64,000 nt of DNA from Rana temporaria (GCF_905171775.1 NC_053499.1:146074751-146138750); one strand, 5' to 3'; numbered from the stretch's first letter, positions 38,441-49,868 are shown. A program made the numbers and translations. Notes: generated by a model from the letters alone, not told the origin.

Positions 38441-39374
38441 ATTGTCTTTAGTTGCACTCAAGAAAATTTGTTTTTGTGTCAAGCACAAAGATTCGACCTG
38501 TCTGAGATGCTCTATTCTCATAAATAATTGCTGTTTCATTTCCTATGACTGTGAGACTCTGTGATCACTTTACAGCACTTAAATCACTGTGTCTCCAATC
38601 CAAGCCGTAGCTATCAAACGTAAATTTATGTGTCACTGTACAGACTTTGATTGGCTGGAACCAGAAGGAAATATTTCTGCAAGTTAACCTGACATTCTCT
38701 GGGAAAACTCCATCGCCAGAGGAAATGAACTTCCCTTTTTTGGAAATACAACCCCCAGAATTTAATACCTTTCAGTCTTCACAGATTTGACTAGATCTCA
38801 GCTATTCTTTTTTTTATCTGCTGAGGAATGTCCTAAATTGTAAGGCACTGCATTTATAAGCCAGTGTTATCACAGTATTCCTCCATCTAGTGATTTAGGG
38901 TGTAGACATTTTAGTAGGCCTGGAACAGCATATATCCCTGACCTGGGCTTCAGTCCTCCAGAAAGGGCATGTGTTATAGAAGGTGGGGATCTATGGTGTC
39001 CAAAACTCTACAGGGGTTAGTGAGTTCAGAAGGTAAGGCTCAGATTTTTCTTCATAAAGCTTAAGTATAGAATAGGAACCATCTGTCTGGGTCTTTCCTC
39101 TTTCAGTATAAACAGATTTGTAAATTGTATCTGGTGTATGGGGAAGCATATTTAGTAACCTTGCTAACTGTTTGGTTAAAGTTGAGGAAAGCCCAGTCAA
39201 TAAAATTTCATCTATGGTTAATGTAATTTCAAAAGCAAATTTCAATCTTTTTTTTCATCTTCATCTTTCATTAAAATAATCCAATCTCAGCAGTTGTTAA
39301 ATCCCAACTCCTGGAAATCTGAAAACTCTTGCTTGCAGTGAAGCTGTGAATACACTGCAAGGGTTACCTGCTTA

Positions 39375-39712
39375 TTTAGTCTGACGGAGAGTAAAAGCAG
39401 TTTTACTTACTCAATCCTCCATACTTCAGAGGTGGACTGAGAGCAGGGCTATTGACACTACACTGGTCACTAGTCTGCTGCTGTGTCAATGGACACAGCA
39501 GCAGGACTTGGAAGTAAGCCCAGCCCAGACAGATGCCCCGCCATGGAAAGCGACTTTCTGTGGGAGCACAAGATGAGGAGGAGGAGCCTGGAGTCTTGGT
39601 GGGGGACACCAAAAGAAGAGGATCAGGGCTGCTCTGTGCAAAACCATTGCACAGAGCAGGTATTGTTATTCTTATTTAAAACATTTCAAGGTTTAGTATC
39701 ACTTACCCCCTA
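39375..39712. mobile_element. MITE copy of the GAAGAGGAGGATC family
   Basis: It shares GTCAATGGACACAGCAGCAGGAC (39485) and AAGAAGAGGATCAGGGCTGCTC with the elements at 1270 and 3403. The ends are worn and no TTAA pair is visible. The reading frames here are antisense or shadow frames. Confidence 0.6.
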
Positions 39713-40103
39713 GACCTAAACGAGCAGATAAACTTTTGCAGTGCGGATGCAGCCCCATTGCAAGGAGGAATTTTCAAATTTCTCAGAGATCTGTCTTAAA
39801 CAAAATCAGTCATGAAACAAGCAACTGTGTGACTAGGCTCTGATGGAAGCAGGCACTCCCTGCACTCCCCTGGCATAAATGTACTGCAGTGGTTTCGACA
39901 TGAAACCTGTTCAGACATGAGCCAGGTAACATTTTGATCAGAGCAAAAATGTCACTGCCCTTGGCTGCTAGATGGGTCTCTGTTAGAAGAAGGATGATGT
40001 CTGATAAGAAGGTCCACTTGCAACTGTTACAGAACTCAACATAAACATTACTCTGTGTACTGTAATTGTTTGCTATTCTATAAAGAAGAAGGAGACTACT
40101 CAC

Positions 40104-40234
40104 CACCTGGACCTGGCCATCTTCCCCGATCTGGTGGATCTGTACCTGCTGGGCATTGGCCAGAGCGTAGTGCAATGCTTGAGGCTGTGTCTGCTGCAGG
40201 TCACTGGAAGATGAAACAGTATTCTGTACACCAT
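40104..40234 (-). CDS. BANP: BANP exon encoding the ALHYALANAQQ segment
   Basis: A 131-nt minus-strand exon with a TTCTAG acceptor and a perfect GTGAGT donor. It enters in phase 1 (G|AT = Asp) and leaves in phase 0. It encodes 43 residues: DGVQNTVSSSSDLQQ, then ALHYALANAQQVQIHQI, then GEDGQVQV. The last two blocks match my recollection of vertebrate BANP almost residue for residue; the Ser-rich start is less conserved. The region is Gln-rich and C-terminal to the BEN DNA-binding domain. No catalytic motif is expected because BANP acts as a DNA-binding transcriptional regulator in the nucleus. A longer reading from 40259 to 39810 runs through both splice sites and is not the real gene product. 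The next exon downstream is 8,279 bp away at 31824. Confidence 0.93.
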
Positions 40235-40935
40235 CTAGAAGAGAAAGATGCAAATGCACATATGGTAATTGTGAATTTTAAAACAGACTGTGCCAATTGC
40301 GGTGGCATTAAACATGATTTAATATTTAGTGTATTTACTCCGATGGTGCTTACTTCCTGTATTGGCATAGCTGATACAAATTTAGCAATACTTTAGGATT
40401 ACATGAAATGAAACCATTTTGTAATCAATGCCCCAGATAGCGAGCACCTCAATATTCCCATTACAATCACACACTATTTTGTTCTGAAGCGGAAACTATT
40501 TTTGTCTTTACAACCCCTTTAAGCTTCTAAAATCCTTGCACGGAAATTACTGGGAGCTTAGTTCCAATTGACATAGCCACAGTCCCAGAAGTACATCCCC
40601 CCAAAGTCCTTCCTCTAAACAAATTGTGTAGACAGCCTCTTAGTAGTCAATGCAGTGGCACTGTTTTGCTGGGGAAAAAAAATCAATGTATGCATGTGGA
40701 GAGGGTAGGCCGAGTTCTGTTTTTCAGCAGGCAGGGCTAAAAATGCTGCCTTGAATTTCATAGCTGCATAGGCAGAAAATTTGTGGTGCAATGGATTTCT
40801 GTCAGATCCTGAGTTATTTGTTCCAAAGTGAAATATTTTTAATGGGAGAAAACATGGATTGTGCATGTTTTCAGGAGATGTACTTAAAATGTTTGTTTTT
40901 TTTGTCCTGACATAGAATTAAAAGAGAACCTATGA

Positions 40936-40936
<1 letters not shown>

Positions 40937-40988
<52 letters not shown>

Positions 40989-41010
40989 CATACACACACA
41001 CACACACACA
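40937..41010. repeat. (TA)n followed by (CA)n microsatellite
   Basis: About 24 TA units, then TACATACATA and about 8 CA units. Confidence 0.97.
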
Positions 41011-41781
41011 TACATATACTGTGAGTACAGACTTCAGGGTTGTCATCATCCTGGCTTCAGTGTTGATTGGGTCACTGACCTGGAACAGGACAGGAGTGCA
41101 GACTTTACAAGGTCAGTGACTCATGCAGTAATGGCAGCTTGCTGTACCATTAGCAACAGTTAGTATTGGCAGCTCCCACAATTCCCTGCTCACGGTTCAT
41201 TGTAAACAGTTAATTACTTTATGTAGAATGTAGATAGATTTAGTTTTGGCTCACTGTGGTTTGTGGAGCTATGTTATATGCCTCACTGTAGCCAGCGTGG
41301 CTATTATTGTTCTGTTTAGCTACATTTAGTTTCTCACTGTAATCAGTGCAGCAGTGTCTGATTCATTAGGTCTGCTCAGTAGCTGCCAGTCTGATAGCTC
41401 CCTCTGTTTCCAGAGAGCTTAAGAAGTTTCTGGGTCATAGGTGTGGAGTTATGCAGATGGAAGCATGGATATTAATGCAGCCCTAGCCAATCCCAGGGAG
41501 CTGGCTCTGAAGGCATGATGGGAGATTGTATATATTCTGTGACCACAATGGGCTCTCTGTCTTTTCCTGGAGAGGATTAGTCCAGCCTAGATGGCTGCTG
41601 CTGCCCTTCAGGGCAGTGCAGCCATGTGCTTGCTGTTCGTGAGCCCTCAGGTGGGTGAACTGAGAGCCTGGATGCTGGGACTCTAGAGAGCTGAGTGAGG
41701 GACTGTCTGCTGAAGATCTGGCCTGGTATCTTTGGAGAATGGCATTGCTTGGAAGGAGGCAACCAGCTGTCCTTGGTACAG

Positions 41782-41917
41782 ATTATTATTATACAGGATT
41801 TATATAGCTCCAACATTTTGCTCAGCTTTACAACATGAGGGCAGACAGTACAGTTACAATACAATTCAATACAGGAGGAACCAGAAGGCCCCGCTCGATA
41901 GAGCTTACAATCACAGG
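41782..41917. repeat. Old interspersed repeat (TTTATATAGC...GAGCTTACAATC)
   Basis: Contains TTATTATACAGGATTTATATAGC, ACAATACAATTCAATACAGGAGG and GATAGAGCTTACAATC. Related pieces are at 36404-36500 and 33584-33800. A frequent vertebrate repeat; class uncertain. Confidence 0.6.
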
Positions 41918-43271
41918 TGTAGCTGAGAGATCTTAAAGGCTGTTGGGCTGCTGCCACTTCTCGGGTGTTAGAGAGTCAGTTGTGGATCTGTTAAAGGGGA
42001 CACTAGTTGGTGTTCTAAAGAGCTTAGTCCACCCAAATGCTCTATAAAGAGACTCTGCTTCTGTGGCTCTAAAGAAAGGAGTTGCTTTTATCTACTACTA
42101 TTACTACCTCAAAGCTAAGTCCACTGTTTGTTGCAAGCGGGGACTTTACTACAGCTTTTTCCAAAAAGAATACATACATAAGTGCTCAAGTTGTACATAG
42201 TTCTTGTTTTTGGAGTATCACACTTAATTCCCTCAACCCTATTAAAGTTCTCCAAACAAAATTTAAAAAATTAAATAAAAACAACTACACACCTAGACTG
42301 GTCATTGAAGAAATGTGTGACTGAGCTTGTGCACCTGGTGGCAGATTGCAGGGCAAAACATTTGGGGAAGACCTGGGCAATATTCCAGCAGCTCCTACGA
42401 GAGTAGTACTACATATACAAATGAATTCTAAACACAGAAAGAAAGAGAAAGGGTTCTTTTGAGATACAGTTGGAAAACAAAGAAATCCAGGGCCATGTAC
42501 AACTGCCAACTTTAAAGACAGTATAGTACAGAAGAGTCAGAAAGTGGGAGCAGATTCTGGTACCAGTACGGCAAGCTGAAACGAGTTGTGGCCTTTTCTG
42601 CTCTCAGTACACAAACCGAGAATGGTCATGAAAGGTGCCTCCAATAAACTGAGGACTAATTCTATTGTTGAAGCAGTTTATGTCTTCCAAAAAAAGTTTA
42701 AAGCTTTTAAATATTCCTTTGTTTCCTTTGGATTTTCCAGCTGTTTTGAAGCAACAACAGCTGGAGAGTCACAGATTACCTAGAAGTTGTCATATAAAGC
42801 TGATAACATGTATTGTATTTACCACTGATGAGAATAGCATGGTTATATTGGGGTTTACTGCAAAGCAGTGATGGAAATATCTAGTCATTAGAACTGCTTA
42901 TTATAACTTGCAGGGATTTGAGATGATTGCGTAATAATTGTCCCCTTTGCAACTACATAATGGACATATTTTCATTTTCATTACAAATCTGACAATAAAC
43001 AACTGAATTAAAGTGAAAGGTAAGGCCATTTGCATCCATTATGATTGCCCTCAAAAGGAACGGTTGTATTTGTAAGATTAGATGTCCAGAGGCACCCACC
43101 ATCAGAAATTGAGTCCCCCACTCTCCCTTACATCACAGTGCCCCCCCCTCTCCTTATGCTGCTGCTGGGAAGAAGCTGAATTCATTGCTTGAAAGCCGAA
43201 AGTAAGGGTCTTGAGTGTACCAGAGGAGGGCCGCATTCGGCCCGCGGGACTTGTGTTTGACATCTGTGATC

Positions 43272-43366
43272 TAAACCATTCCATTGTAGCTCTGGCTGTA
43301 TGTTTAGGGTCGTTGTCCTGCTGGAAGGTGAACCTTCACCCCAGTCTCAAGTCTTTTGCAGACTCT
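43272..43366 (-). mobile_element. Tc1 transposase fragment, 95 bp
   Basis: AACCATTCCATTGTAGCTCTGG to CAAGTCTTTTGCAGACTC is the complement of the second-Asp region of a Tc1 transposase. It is cut on the right by a GTACACACG MITE end (43369) and on the left by a hAT-like end (43217-43271, CGGCCCGCGGGACTTGTGTTTGACATCTGTG). Confidence 0.75.
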
Positions 43367-43425
43367 AAGGCCTCGTACACACGACCGAACATGTCTGCTG
43401 AAACTGGTCAGACATGGTCAGTCAG

Positions 43426-44031
43426 GCTTGCGCCGTCCTATCTTAGGTTGCAATATTTCTGATGGTCGCTAGGTGGCGCTTCCATTGCGGTCGGCTTAGA
43501 ATATGCAAATCAGTAGATACGCCTATTCACGAACGTACGCCCGGCCGCCGCAGTACATTTACGCCGTTTACGTAAGAGATAGGCCACCTAAATTTATTCC
43601 ATCAAATAGATGGAATAGTAATGTTAAGTATGGCCGCGTTCCCGCGTCGAAATTCGAAAATTTTAAGTAGTTTGCGTAAGTCATTCCTGAATAGGGATTT
43701 ATGTCGTTTACGTCCACGTTGAAATCAATAGGCCCGTGCGGCGGACTTAGCCGCAATGCACACCGGGAAATGTAGGCGCCCGGCGCATGCGCAGTTAAAA
43801 AAAACGTCAATCACCTCGGGTCAAGCCTCATTATCATAAAACGCGGCCCCTCAGACGAATTTGAATTAGGCCCCCTTATGCCCGCCCGCTTTAGGCTACG
43901 CCGCCGTAACATAGCAGGCAAGTACTTTGAGAATCATGTACTTGCCTCGCTAACTTACGGCGGCGTAGCCTAAACACGCTAAGCTACGCCGCCGCAAAAA
44001 GTTAGGACAGGGTACATGAATCTAGCTATAA
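43426..44031 (+). mobile_element. CpG-rich MITE copy, left end lost
   Basis: Begins abruptly in TGCGCCGTCCTATCTTAGGT beside a GTACACACG-type MITE end at 43369 and runs to GAATCTAGCT. The segments GTCGCTAGGTGGCGCTTCC and ACTTACGGCGGCGTAGCC identify the family. Confidence 0.75.
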
Positions 44032-44040
44032 AAGTTAAAA

Positions 44041-44923
44041 CAGAGGGCCATATGCCAGGCATTATTAGAGATCATTTATAAACGCAGCTTTCAAGGAACA
44101 AGGCTGCAGCCCAATATTTGTTTATTTGTCCATGGACAAATAATAATAGTGACACTACATGAATGCAGCTGGATATGGAAATCCAGTGAGACAGTCAGGT
44201 GAGACACAACAGCCGCTTGACCTCCTTAAAAAAGGAAGCAGGACAGTGGGATCAGTTGACCTAATTTAGGAAGATAATTTTATGGTTCAGCCACAATTTT
44301 TTTTTTTATGAGTGAAGTGTAACTGCAAGTAAAGAGGGGGGCTTCACAGTGAAATGTCTTTGTTCTGGTGCCGTGATTTCTGCTTTAAGCTTGGCCTAAA
44401 ATATTTATGCAAGAACATACGGAAAAAAAAACTTTATCTGTGAATTTGTATGTGTGGCCTGAATAATTTTCTCAGACGTTCTCAACAAGATGGCCTCTAA
44501 AATAGTTTTGGCTATAAAAAAGTAAAACTTATCCATTTTTAAACTTTTTTTCCCATATAAAAAAAATACAAAACAAACACGGACATAAACAGGGCCCAGC
44601 TTGAAGGGAGGATATATCAGTGGTTATAAATCACCATAATGTAAACTTTCTGGCTCGGCCTTCACAATTTTGATATGTGAGAGAATTGCTGGCAGAGGGC
44701 GTGAGGCTGCACAGCTGACGGAGGACCAAGGAACGCTATGAGGTCAAGCGGCTGTTGTGTCTCACCTGACCGTCTCTCTGGCTTTCCATAGCCAGCTGCT
44801 TGCATGTAGTGTCACTTTTATTATTTGTCCATGGACAAATAAACAAATTTTGAGCTGCAGCCGAGTTTCCTGAAAGCTGCGTTTATAAATGTTCTCTATT
44901 AATGCCTGGCACATGACCCTCTG
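44041..44923. mobile_element. Non-autonomous DNA element with about 184-bp inverted repeats
   Basis: The left arm (44041-44224, starts CAGAGGGCCATATGCCAGGC) pairs with the right arm (44740-44923, ends GCCTGGCACATGACCCTCTG) through several shared blocks such as TTTGTCCATGGACAAATAA and GTCAAGCGGCTGTTGTGTCTC. The 515-bp centre is AT-rich without a coding frame. Target duplications are not evident. Superfamily not assigned. Confidence 0.85.
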
Positions 44924-45097
44924 TTTTTTTTCCTTACTGTAGACCTTCACTTTTAGGACTACAGAAATAAATTGTTAAAGGGCATTCCAACTCTATGCTC
45001 CAAAAAATGTTTTCAGTGTTTGAGATATAGCTTGAGAGTAAAGGATTAAAATACTGTCAGGAACTGATTCTCATTGCCAAAGTTGGATCATATAGAG

Positions 45098-45221
45098 CAG
45101 GGATCTCCAAACTATGGCCCTCCAGCTGTTGCGGAACTTCATGTCCCATTATGCATGGCAAAACTCTGACATTCACAGACATGACTAGGCAACTGGAGGG
45201 CCAACGTTTGAAGACACCTGA
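45098..45221. mobile_element. Short hAT-like element A
   Basis: Starts CAGGGATCTCCAAACTATGG and ends in CGTTTGAAGACACCTG, with an extra inverted arm GGCCCTCCAGCTG/CAACTGGAGGGCC. Left flank ATATAGAG (45090-45097) and right flank TTATAGAG (45222-45229) differ at one base, fitting an aged 8-bp duplication. Confidence 0.8.
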
Positions 45222-45229
45222 TTATAGAG

Positions 45230-45550
45230 CAGCCTTTCTTAACCTCTTAACTCTACAGGAACCCTTGAAATAATTTTCAGATCTCAAGGTATCCCTGATT
45301 CAACCAATTCACTGGTGGCTGGGGGGAAAGAAAAAAGCCCCTTACAGTGATGGTCAGTGGGAAGAATGCCCCCCCCCCCCCTTTACAACGATGGTCAGTG
45401 AGACGGCTCTTTACATTATGATCCTTATATTGATGGTCAGAGGAAACTATGCGCCCTTACAATCAGCTGAAAAGATCATTGGTGTCATGATGAGGTCAAT
45501 CAGCCAGAGCTTAAGAAACCAGAAGCAACCTCTGGCAGAATCCTAGGCTG
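45230..45550. mobile_element. hAT-like element B, adjoining element A
   Basis: Starts CAGCCTTTCTTAACCTC and ends AATCCTAGGCTG. Left flank TTATAGAG (45222-45229) and right flank ATATAGAG (45551-45558). Its left target copy is also the right target copy of element A. It contains short tandem segments with GATGGTCAGTG. No coding frame. Confidence 0.7.
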
Positions 45551-45786
45551 ATATAGAGGGTTAACAACAAGAAAGAGAGACAATGTCATTTGCTGCATTG
45601 GAAGTTCTTGAAATAGAAAACAGAAAAATAAGCCAGGACGTGTTGGAAATTCAATGCCTCCATTTATCAACCTCTATTTCTAGAAGAGAATATGCCGTTT
45701 ACCAAACATTAACCATATCGGCTTTGAAGAGATGCCATGATCATTCTTTATCTGAGTGGTGAAGTCATTCATAATAAACTATAGAG

Positions 45787-45958
45787 TAGAGATGGGCTCA
45801 GGCGTGTTCAGGATCCCACCTGCCCGATCCTGCCAGGAAGCCGACACTGCAGCTGCGGATCGAGAAATATCTCACTGCTTGTGATTAGCGGTGTGCTGTA
45901 GCGGCTTCCTGGCGGGATCGGGCAAATGGGATCCCAAACACGCCTGAGCCCATTCCTA
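45787..45958. mobile_element. Foldback hAT-like MITE, 172 bp
   Basis: Ends TAGAGATGGGCTCAGGCG and CGCCTGAGCCCATTCCTA pair over about 35 bp, with a further pair GGCTTCCTGGC inside. A perfect 8-bp duplication CTATAGAG flanks it (45779-45786 and 45959-45966). Confidence 0.9.
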
Positions 45959-46171
45959 CTATAGAGTAATATATGCTGCTTATTATTTTAGCAGCCAATC
46001 TTTCCAGTTCATACAGAGTGTTGGTGATGCCTTGGCAAAGTCCACAACTGAAAATTCTTTTATCACCGGTTATATTTGGATGAACGAGTGGCAGTTTTAT
46101 CCAAGAATTTATTCAAACTGTTATATTTATTAAAACTATGTATATAAATACCACTAAAAATGTATATCTAT

Positions 46172-46733
46172 AGGTAGATTCACAAAGAGTTAGGCCGGCT
46201 TATCTACAGATAAGCCGACCTAACTCTGAATCTAAGCCGACCTATGTTTAAGTGTATTCTCTAACAGAGATACACTTAAACATATGTAAGATAGGACGGC
46301 TTGCGCTGTCCTATATTAGATTGCAATGTTTTGGCTTGCCGCTAGGTGGTGCTTCCATTGAGGCCTGCCTAGATTATGTAAATGAGCTTTTACGACGAAT
46401 CCCGAACGAACGCGAGCCCGCCAAAGTCGATTAACGTCGTTTCCGTAAGGCCTTAGGCGGCCTAAAGTTATTCCACCTATGAGGTGGAATAACAATGTTA
46501 AAGTATGGCCGCCGTTCCCGCCGCGAGGTTCGAATTTTTTATGTCGTTTGCGTAAGTCGTCCGCAAATCGGGAGTTACGCCGTTTACGTCTGCGTCGAAA
46601 TCAATAGGCCCGTGCGGCCTACTTAGCCGCAATGCGCACTGGGAAATGTAGTCGCCCGGCGCATGCGCAGTGTCAAAAAACGTGAGGTCAAGCCTCATTT
46701 ACATACAACACGCCGATGTGTGTGAATCTACCT
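46172..46733 (+). mobile_element. CpG-rich MITE copy, shorter variant
   Basis: Starts AGGTAGATTCACAAAGAG and ends TGTGTGAATCTACCT, with family segments GCCGCTAGGTGGTGCTTCC and GGCGCATGCGCAGTG inside. It is itself inserted within another palindromic repeat whose arms appear at about 46125-46160 and 46910-46945. Confidence 0.85.
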
Positions 46734-46763
46734 ACTAGTGTGCAAAAAAAAAATGATAAATCA

Positions 46764-46853
46764 CAAATTCATGTGTTACAGTAATATTTGTATTGGTTCA
46801 TATACATGCACAGTATATGAACCGATACAAGTCTTACTGTAACACAGTAAATT
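46764..46853. repeat. Hairpin of about 35-bp arms
   Basis: GTGTTACAGTAATATTTGTA pairs with TACAAGTCTTACTGTAACAC around the loop near ATGCACAG (46806). It is part of a larger palindromic repeat split by the MITE at 46172. Confidence 0.8.
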
Positions 46854-47301
46854 TGTGATAATTGTATGTGTTTGTAATTGTTTTTTTATCATTTCGTTGC
46901 ACTCTTGATATACAGTTTTAGTGGTATTTAAATACATAATTGTGGGGTACTGCATTGATTTGAAATTATCTACAGTTTTAGGCGGGCCCAATTGTCCTTA
47001 GCTCAAAGCAATGCCTGTATGCTGAAAACACCCAAGCCTAAAAGCTTTTTGTTGGCCAAATTAGGTGCAAGTATGCTCCTGCCACAGGTTCACAAAAATG
47101 ACAAATTATTAGCTTTTTCCTTAAAACCACACATCCAAGGAAAAAAAAAATGATTATTTCCTATTCATTCTGCAGATTCTAACAACATTTTGTGTTCTCC
47201 CTGTGAAAGTCTCTTTTAATGAATATACACCCATTTCGAATTTAAGAGTTATTTTATTTTTTTATATATATATATATTAACAAAGAAAAGCAAAACTTAT
47301 T

Positions 47302-48042
47302 GGGCCAGATCCACATAGATCGGCGTAATTTTAAACAGGCGTAGCGTATCGTAGTTACGCTACTCCGCCGCTACTTTGAGAGGCAAGTGCTGTATTCACA
47401 AAGCACTAGCGTCTAAAGTTACGGCGGCGTAGCGTAAATGTGTCGGCGTAAGGGCGCGGAATTCAAATGACAAAGATGTGGGCGTGTTTAATGTTAATTC
47501 AACTTGACCCCACGTAAATGACGTTTTTTTTAAACGGTGCATGCGCCGTCCGTGGGGGTATCCAAGCACGCATGCTCGAAATCACGTCGCAAATAGTCAA
47601 TGCTTTCGACGTGAACGTAATTTACGCAAAGCCCTATTCGCGAACGTTTTACGCAAACGACCTACACAACGGAAAATTCTACGCTGGCCCGACGTCCATA
47701 CTTAACATTGCGTACGCCTCATAGACCCAGGGGTAACGTTACGCCGAAAAAAGCCTTACGTAAACGACGTAAAAATGCGCCGGCCGGACGTACGTTCTGA
47801 GAATCGGCATATCTAGCTAATATGCATACTCTACGCGGAAATCAACAGAAGCGCCACCTAGCGGCCAGCGTAAATATGCACCCAAGATCCGACGGCGTAC
47901 TAAGACGTACGTCAGTCGGATCTAGCCCCCATTCAGTCGTATCTTGTTTTATGGATACAAAACAAAGATACGATGGGGCATCCTAGAAGTTACGCAGCGA
48001 TTCAATAGATACGCCGACGTAACTTCTTTGTGGATCTGGCCC
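47302..48042 (-). mobile_element. CpG-rich MITE, 741 bp, complete copy, inverted
   Basis: Starts GGGCCAGATCCACA and ends TGTGGATCTGGCCC, again with ATT on both sides (47299-47301 and 48043-48045). It is the same family and the same length as the copy at 37700, in the opposite direction: the segment with ATACTTAACATTGCGTACGC here matches the complement of 38022-38045. Confidence 0.9.
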
Positions 48043-49060
48043 ATTGTATGTATCCCTTATGAGAGACGATTAAAATGTTCACCATCTGTTTTGCAGTCAT
48101 TAGGTCCAGCACAATATTTTTGTCCTATGACGGTTTCGCTCGGGTATACAGCCTGCACACTGAAGGCTACAGCAAGCAGTGACTCATTAGTTGATTTTAC
48201 TACCCCCTACTGTCGGGTGATTAAGCAGATGGTCGCTTTTAATATTACAAAGTTGGGAGAGTCAATTTTTTGGCTTGGAAAACCAAAACGCAATGTGTTT
48301 TCAATTCAAAGCTTGCACACACTAAACAATTTTTTTTTCGTAGCGCTCTCCATAGCACTCCTCACAGATACATTTCTACCAGCATGCTTCGACTTGCCAA
48401 TAAGGTGTAAATTGTAACTCCCCGTCTAAACCCATTACAAACATTCCTCACCCGGGGCCGGACCCTGGGGCTTTTTTCCATATTGTAACTCTCCATCCAC
48501 ACCTTGAATCAATCATTAGTAAAAGCTGAGAATCAGTTCTTTACTCTTATTTCTTAGTGAGAAGAAGCTGAAAATCTAGCATACCTTGGAATGATGAATT
48601 TTGGAATGCAGCTTTTTTTTCCCAGACTCCCCTACATTTCAGAGGTAAATGAAACATTACACACCTCAGAGTAAAGCATACAAATCAGAGACACATAGAA
48701 GATTAGAGCACACCCTAAAGGGCAATTTTGGAACTTGCTTTGGGCCTTTTCCAGGTTCAGTAAATGTCCTCTGATTAAATTATGTGATGAAATACAGAAA
48801 TTAAAAATGTTGCTAAAAGCTGGTCATGGACTTCTAAGGCCTCTTGCACACTGCAGCTTGAAAAAACTCAGTACAGCAAGCTTTTTTTTACCAAGCTAAA
48901 ATGTAGCCCATTTATTTTCAATGTGTCTGTGCACGCAAATAAGTGCTGAATATTACTCAGTAAAAAGGGAAAAAGGAAAATCTGCGTTCCTAATCAGTAT
49001 TTTGTGCTGGTGTGAATGAATTGTACCTAAGAAGGTATTGTGTGCCCGAATATGCATATA

Positions 49061-49868
49061 CAGTAGCTCACAAAAGTGAGTACACCCCTCACATTTTTGT
49101 AAGTATTTTATTATATCTATTATATATTTCATGTGACAACACTGAATAAATTACACTTTGCTACAATGTAAAGTAGTGAGTTGAACAGCTTATATAACAG
49201 TGTAAATTTGCTGTCCCCTCAAAATAACTCAACACACAGACATTAATATCTAAACCGCTGGCAACAAAAGTGAGTACACCCCTAAGTGAAAATGCCTAAA
49301 TTGGGCCGAAAGTGTCAATACTTTGTGTGGTCAACATTATTTTCCAGCACTGTCTTAAAGGATCACTAAAGAGAATTTTTTTTTTTTTTAATTAACAAAC
49401 ATGTTATACTTACCTCCAATGTGCAGCTCGTTTTGCACAGAGTGGCCCCAAACCTGGTCTTCTGGGGTCCCTCAGTGGCTGTCTTGGCTCCCCCCCGCAA
49501 GAACTTTCCACCTTCATGTGAGCTCTCTCGCATGGTGGAAAGTCCTTGCGGGCGTGCTCCCATGATAATGCCGGCACCTATAGCCGCTCACTGTATCACT
49601 CGGCCCTGCCCCCCCCCCCCCCGGCGTGCCGCGTCATTGGATATGATTGACAGCAGCGCGAGCCAATGGCTGCGCTGCTATCAAACAACCAATGAATGAG
49701 CCGAGAAGTGGGACTTTCGAAGGGTCAGGTAAGTAAACAGGGGCTCGGGGGCGCTAATGCTGAGATGTTTTTTCACCTTAATTCATTAAGGTGAAAAAAC
49801 ACGTACCTTTGCAGCCCTCTTGGTCATGGAGTTCACCAGAGCTTCTCAGGTGGAAACTGGAGTCCTCT
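49061..49868 (+). mobile_element. Tc1 end fragment (second family) with a MITE insert
   Basis: Starts at TA|CAGTAGCTCACAAAAGTGAG, the terminal repeat of the family broken at 60727, and continues to CAGCACTGTCTTAA at 49358. It resumes at about 49813 with CCCTCTTGGTCATGGAGTTC up to 49868. A TTAA-type MITE (49355-49813) lies between. The transposase region is missing. Confidence 0.85.
49355..49813. mobile_element. TTAA MITE inserted in the Tc1 fragment
   Basis: Enters at the Tc1 sequence TTAA and carries the palindrome TTTTTTCACCTTAATTCATTAAGGTGAAAAAA at 49769-49800 and a C-run at 49610-49622. The right TTAA is lost, with CCTTTGCAG meeting Tc1 sequence. Confidence 0.7.

Larger units (their letters stand above)
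31825..40103 (-). other. BANP: BANP intron, 8,279 bp
   Basis: This intron separates the exons at 40104 and 31762. It contains a hAT-like element (32144), a foldback MITE (32473), a T-rich/A-rich tract at 32909, an inverted-repeat unit (34973-35340), TTAA MITEs (35646, 37061, 39375), a GTACAC-type MITE (36125) and a full 741-bp CpG-rich MITE (37700). The stretches 33810-34780, 36500-37060 and 38450-39370 show no gene and no repeat that I can name. Confidence 0.9.

Noticed and set aside
39810..40259. 149-codon minus-strand frame containing the BANP peptide
   Set aside because: Conserved sequence stops at the GTGAGT donor (40103) and starts after the TTCTAG acceptor (40235). The rest is intron read-through.
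40055..40396. 113-codon plus-strand frame
   Set aside because: It is antisense to the BANP exon and has no recognisable domain.
41010..42150. Possible LTR retrotransposon remnant
   Set aside because: Composition and a TATA-like sequence near 41530 are suggestive, but no TG/CA ends or target duplication could be fixed.
47944..48417. 157-codon plus-strand frame
   Set aside because: The first third is the end of a CpG-rich MITE and the rest has no recognisable domain.
49802..49868. Minus-strand segment with AG and GTACGT borders resembling a BANP exon
   Set aside because: The sequence matches a Tc1 element (CATGGAGTTCACCAGAGC) continuing from 49061-49358.
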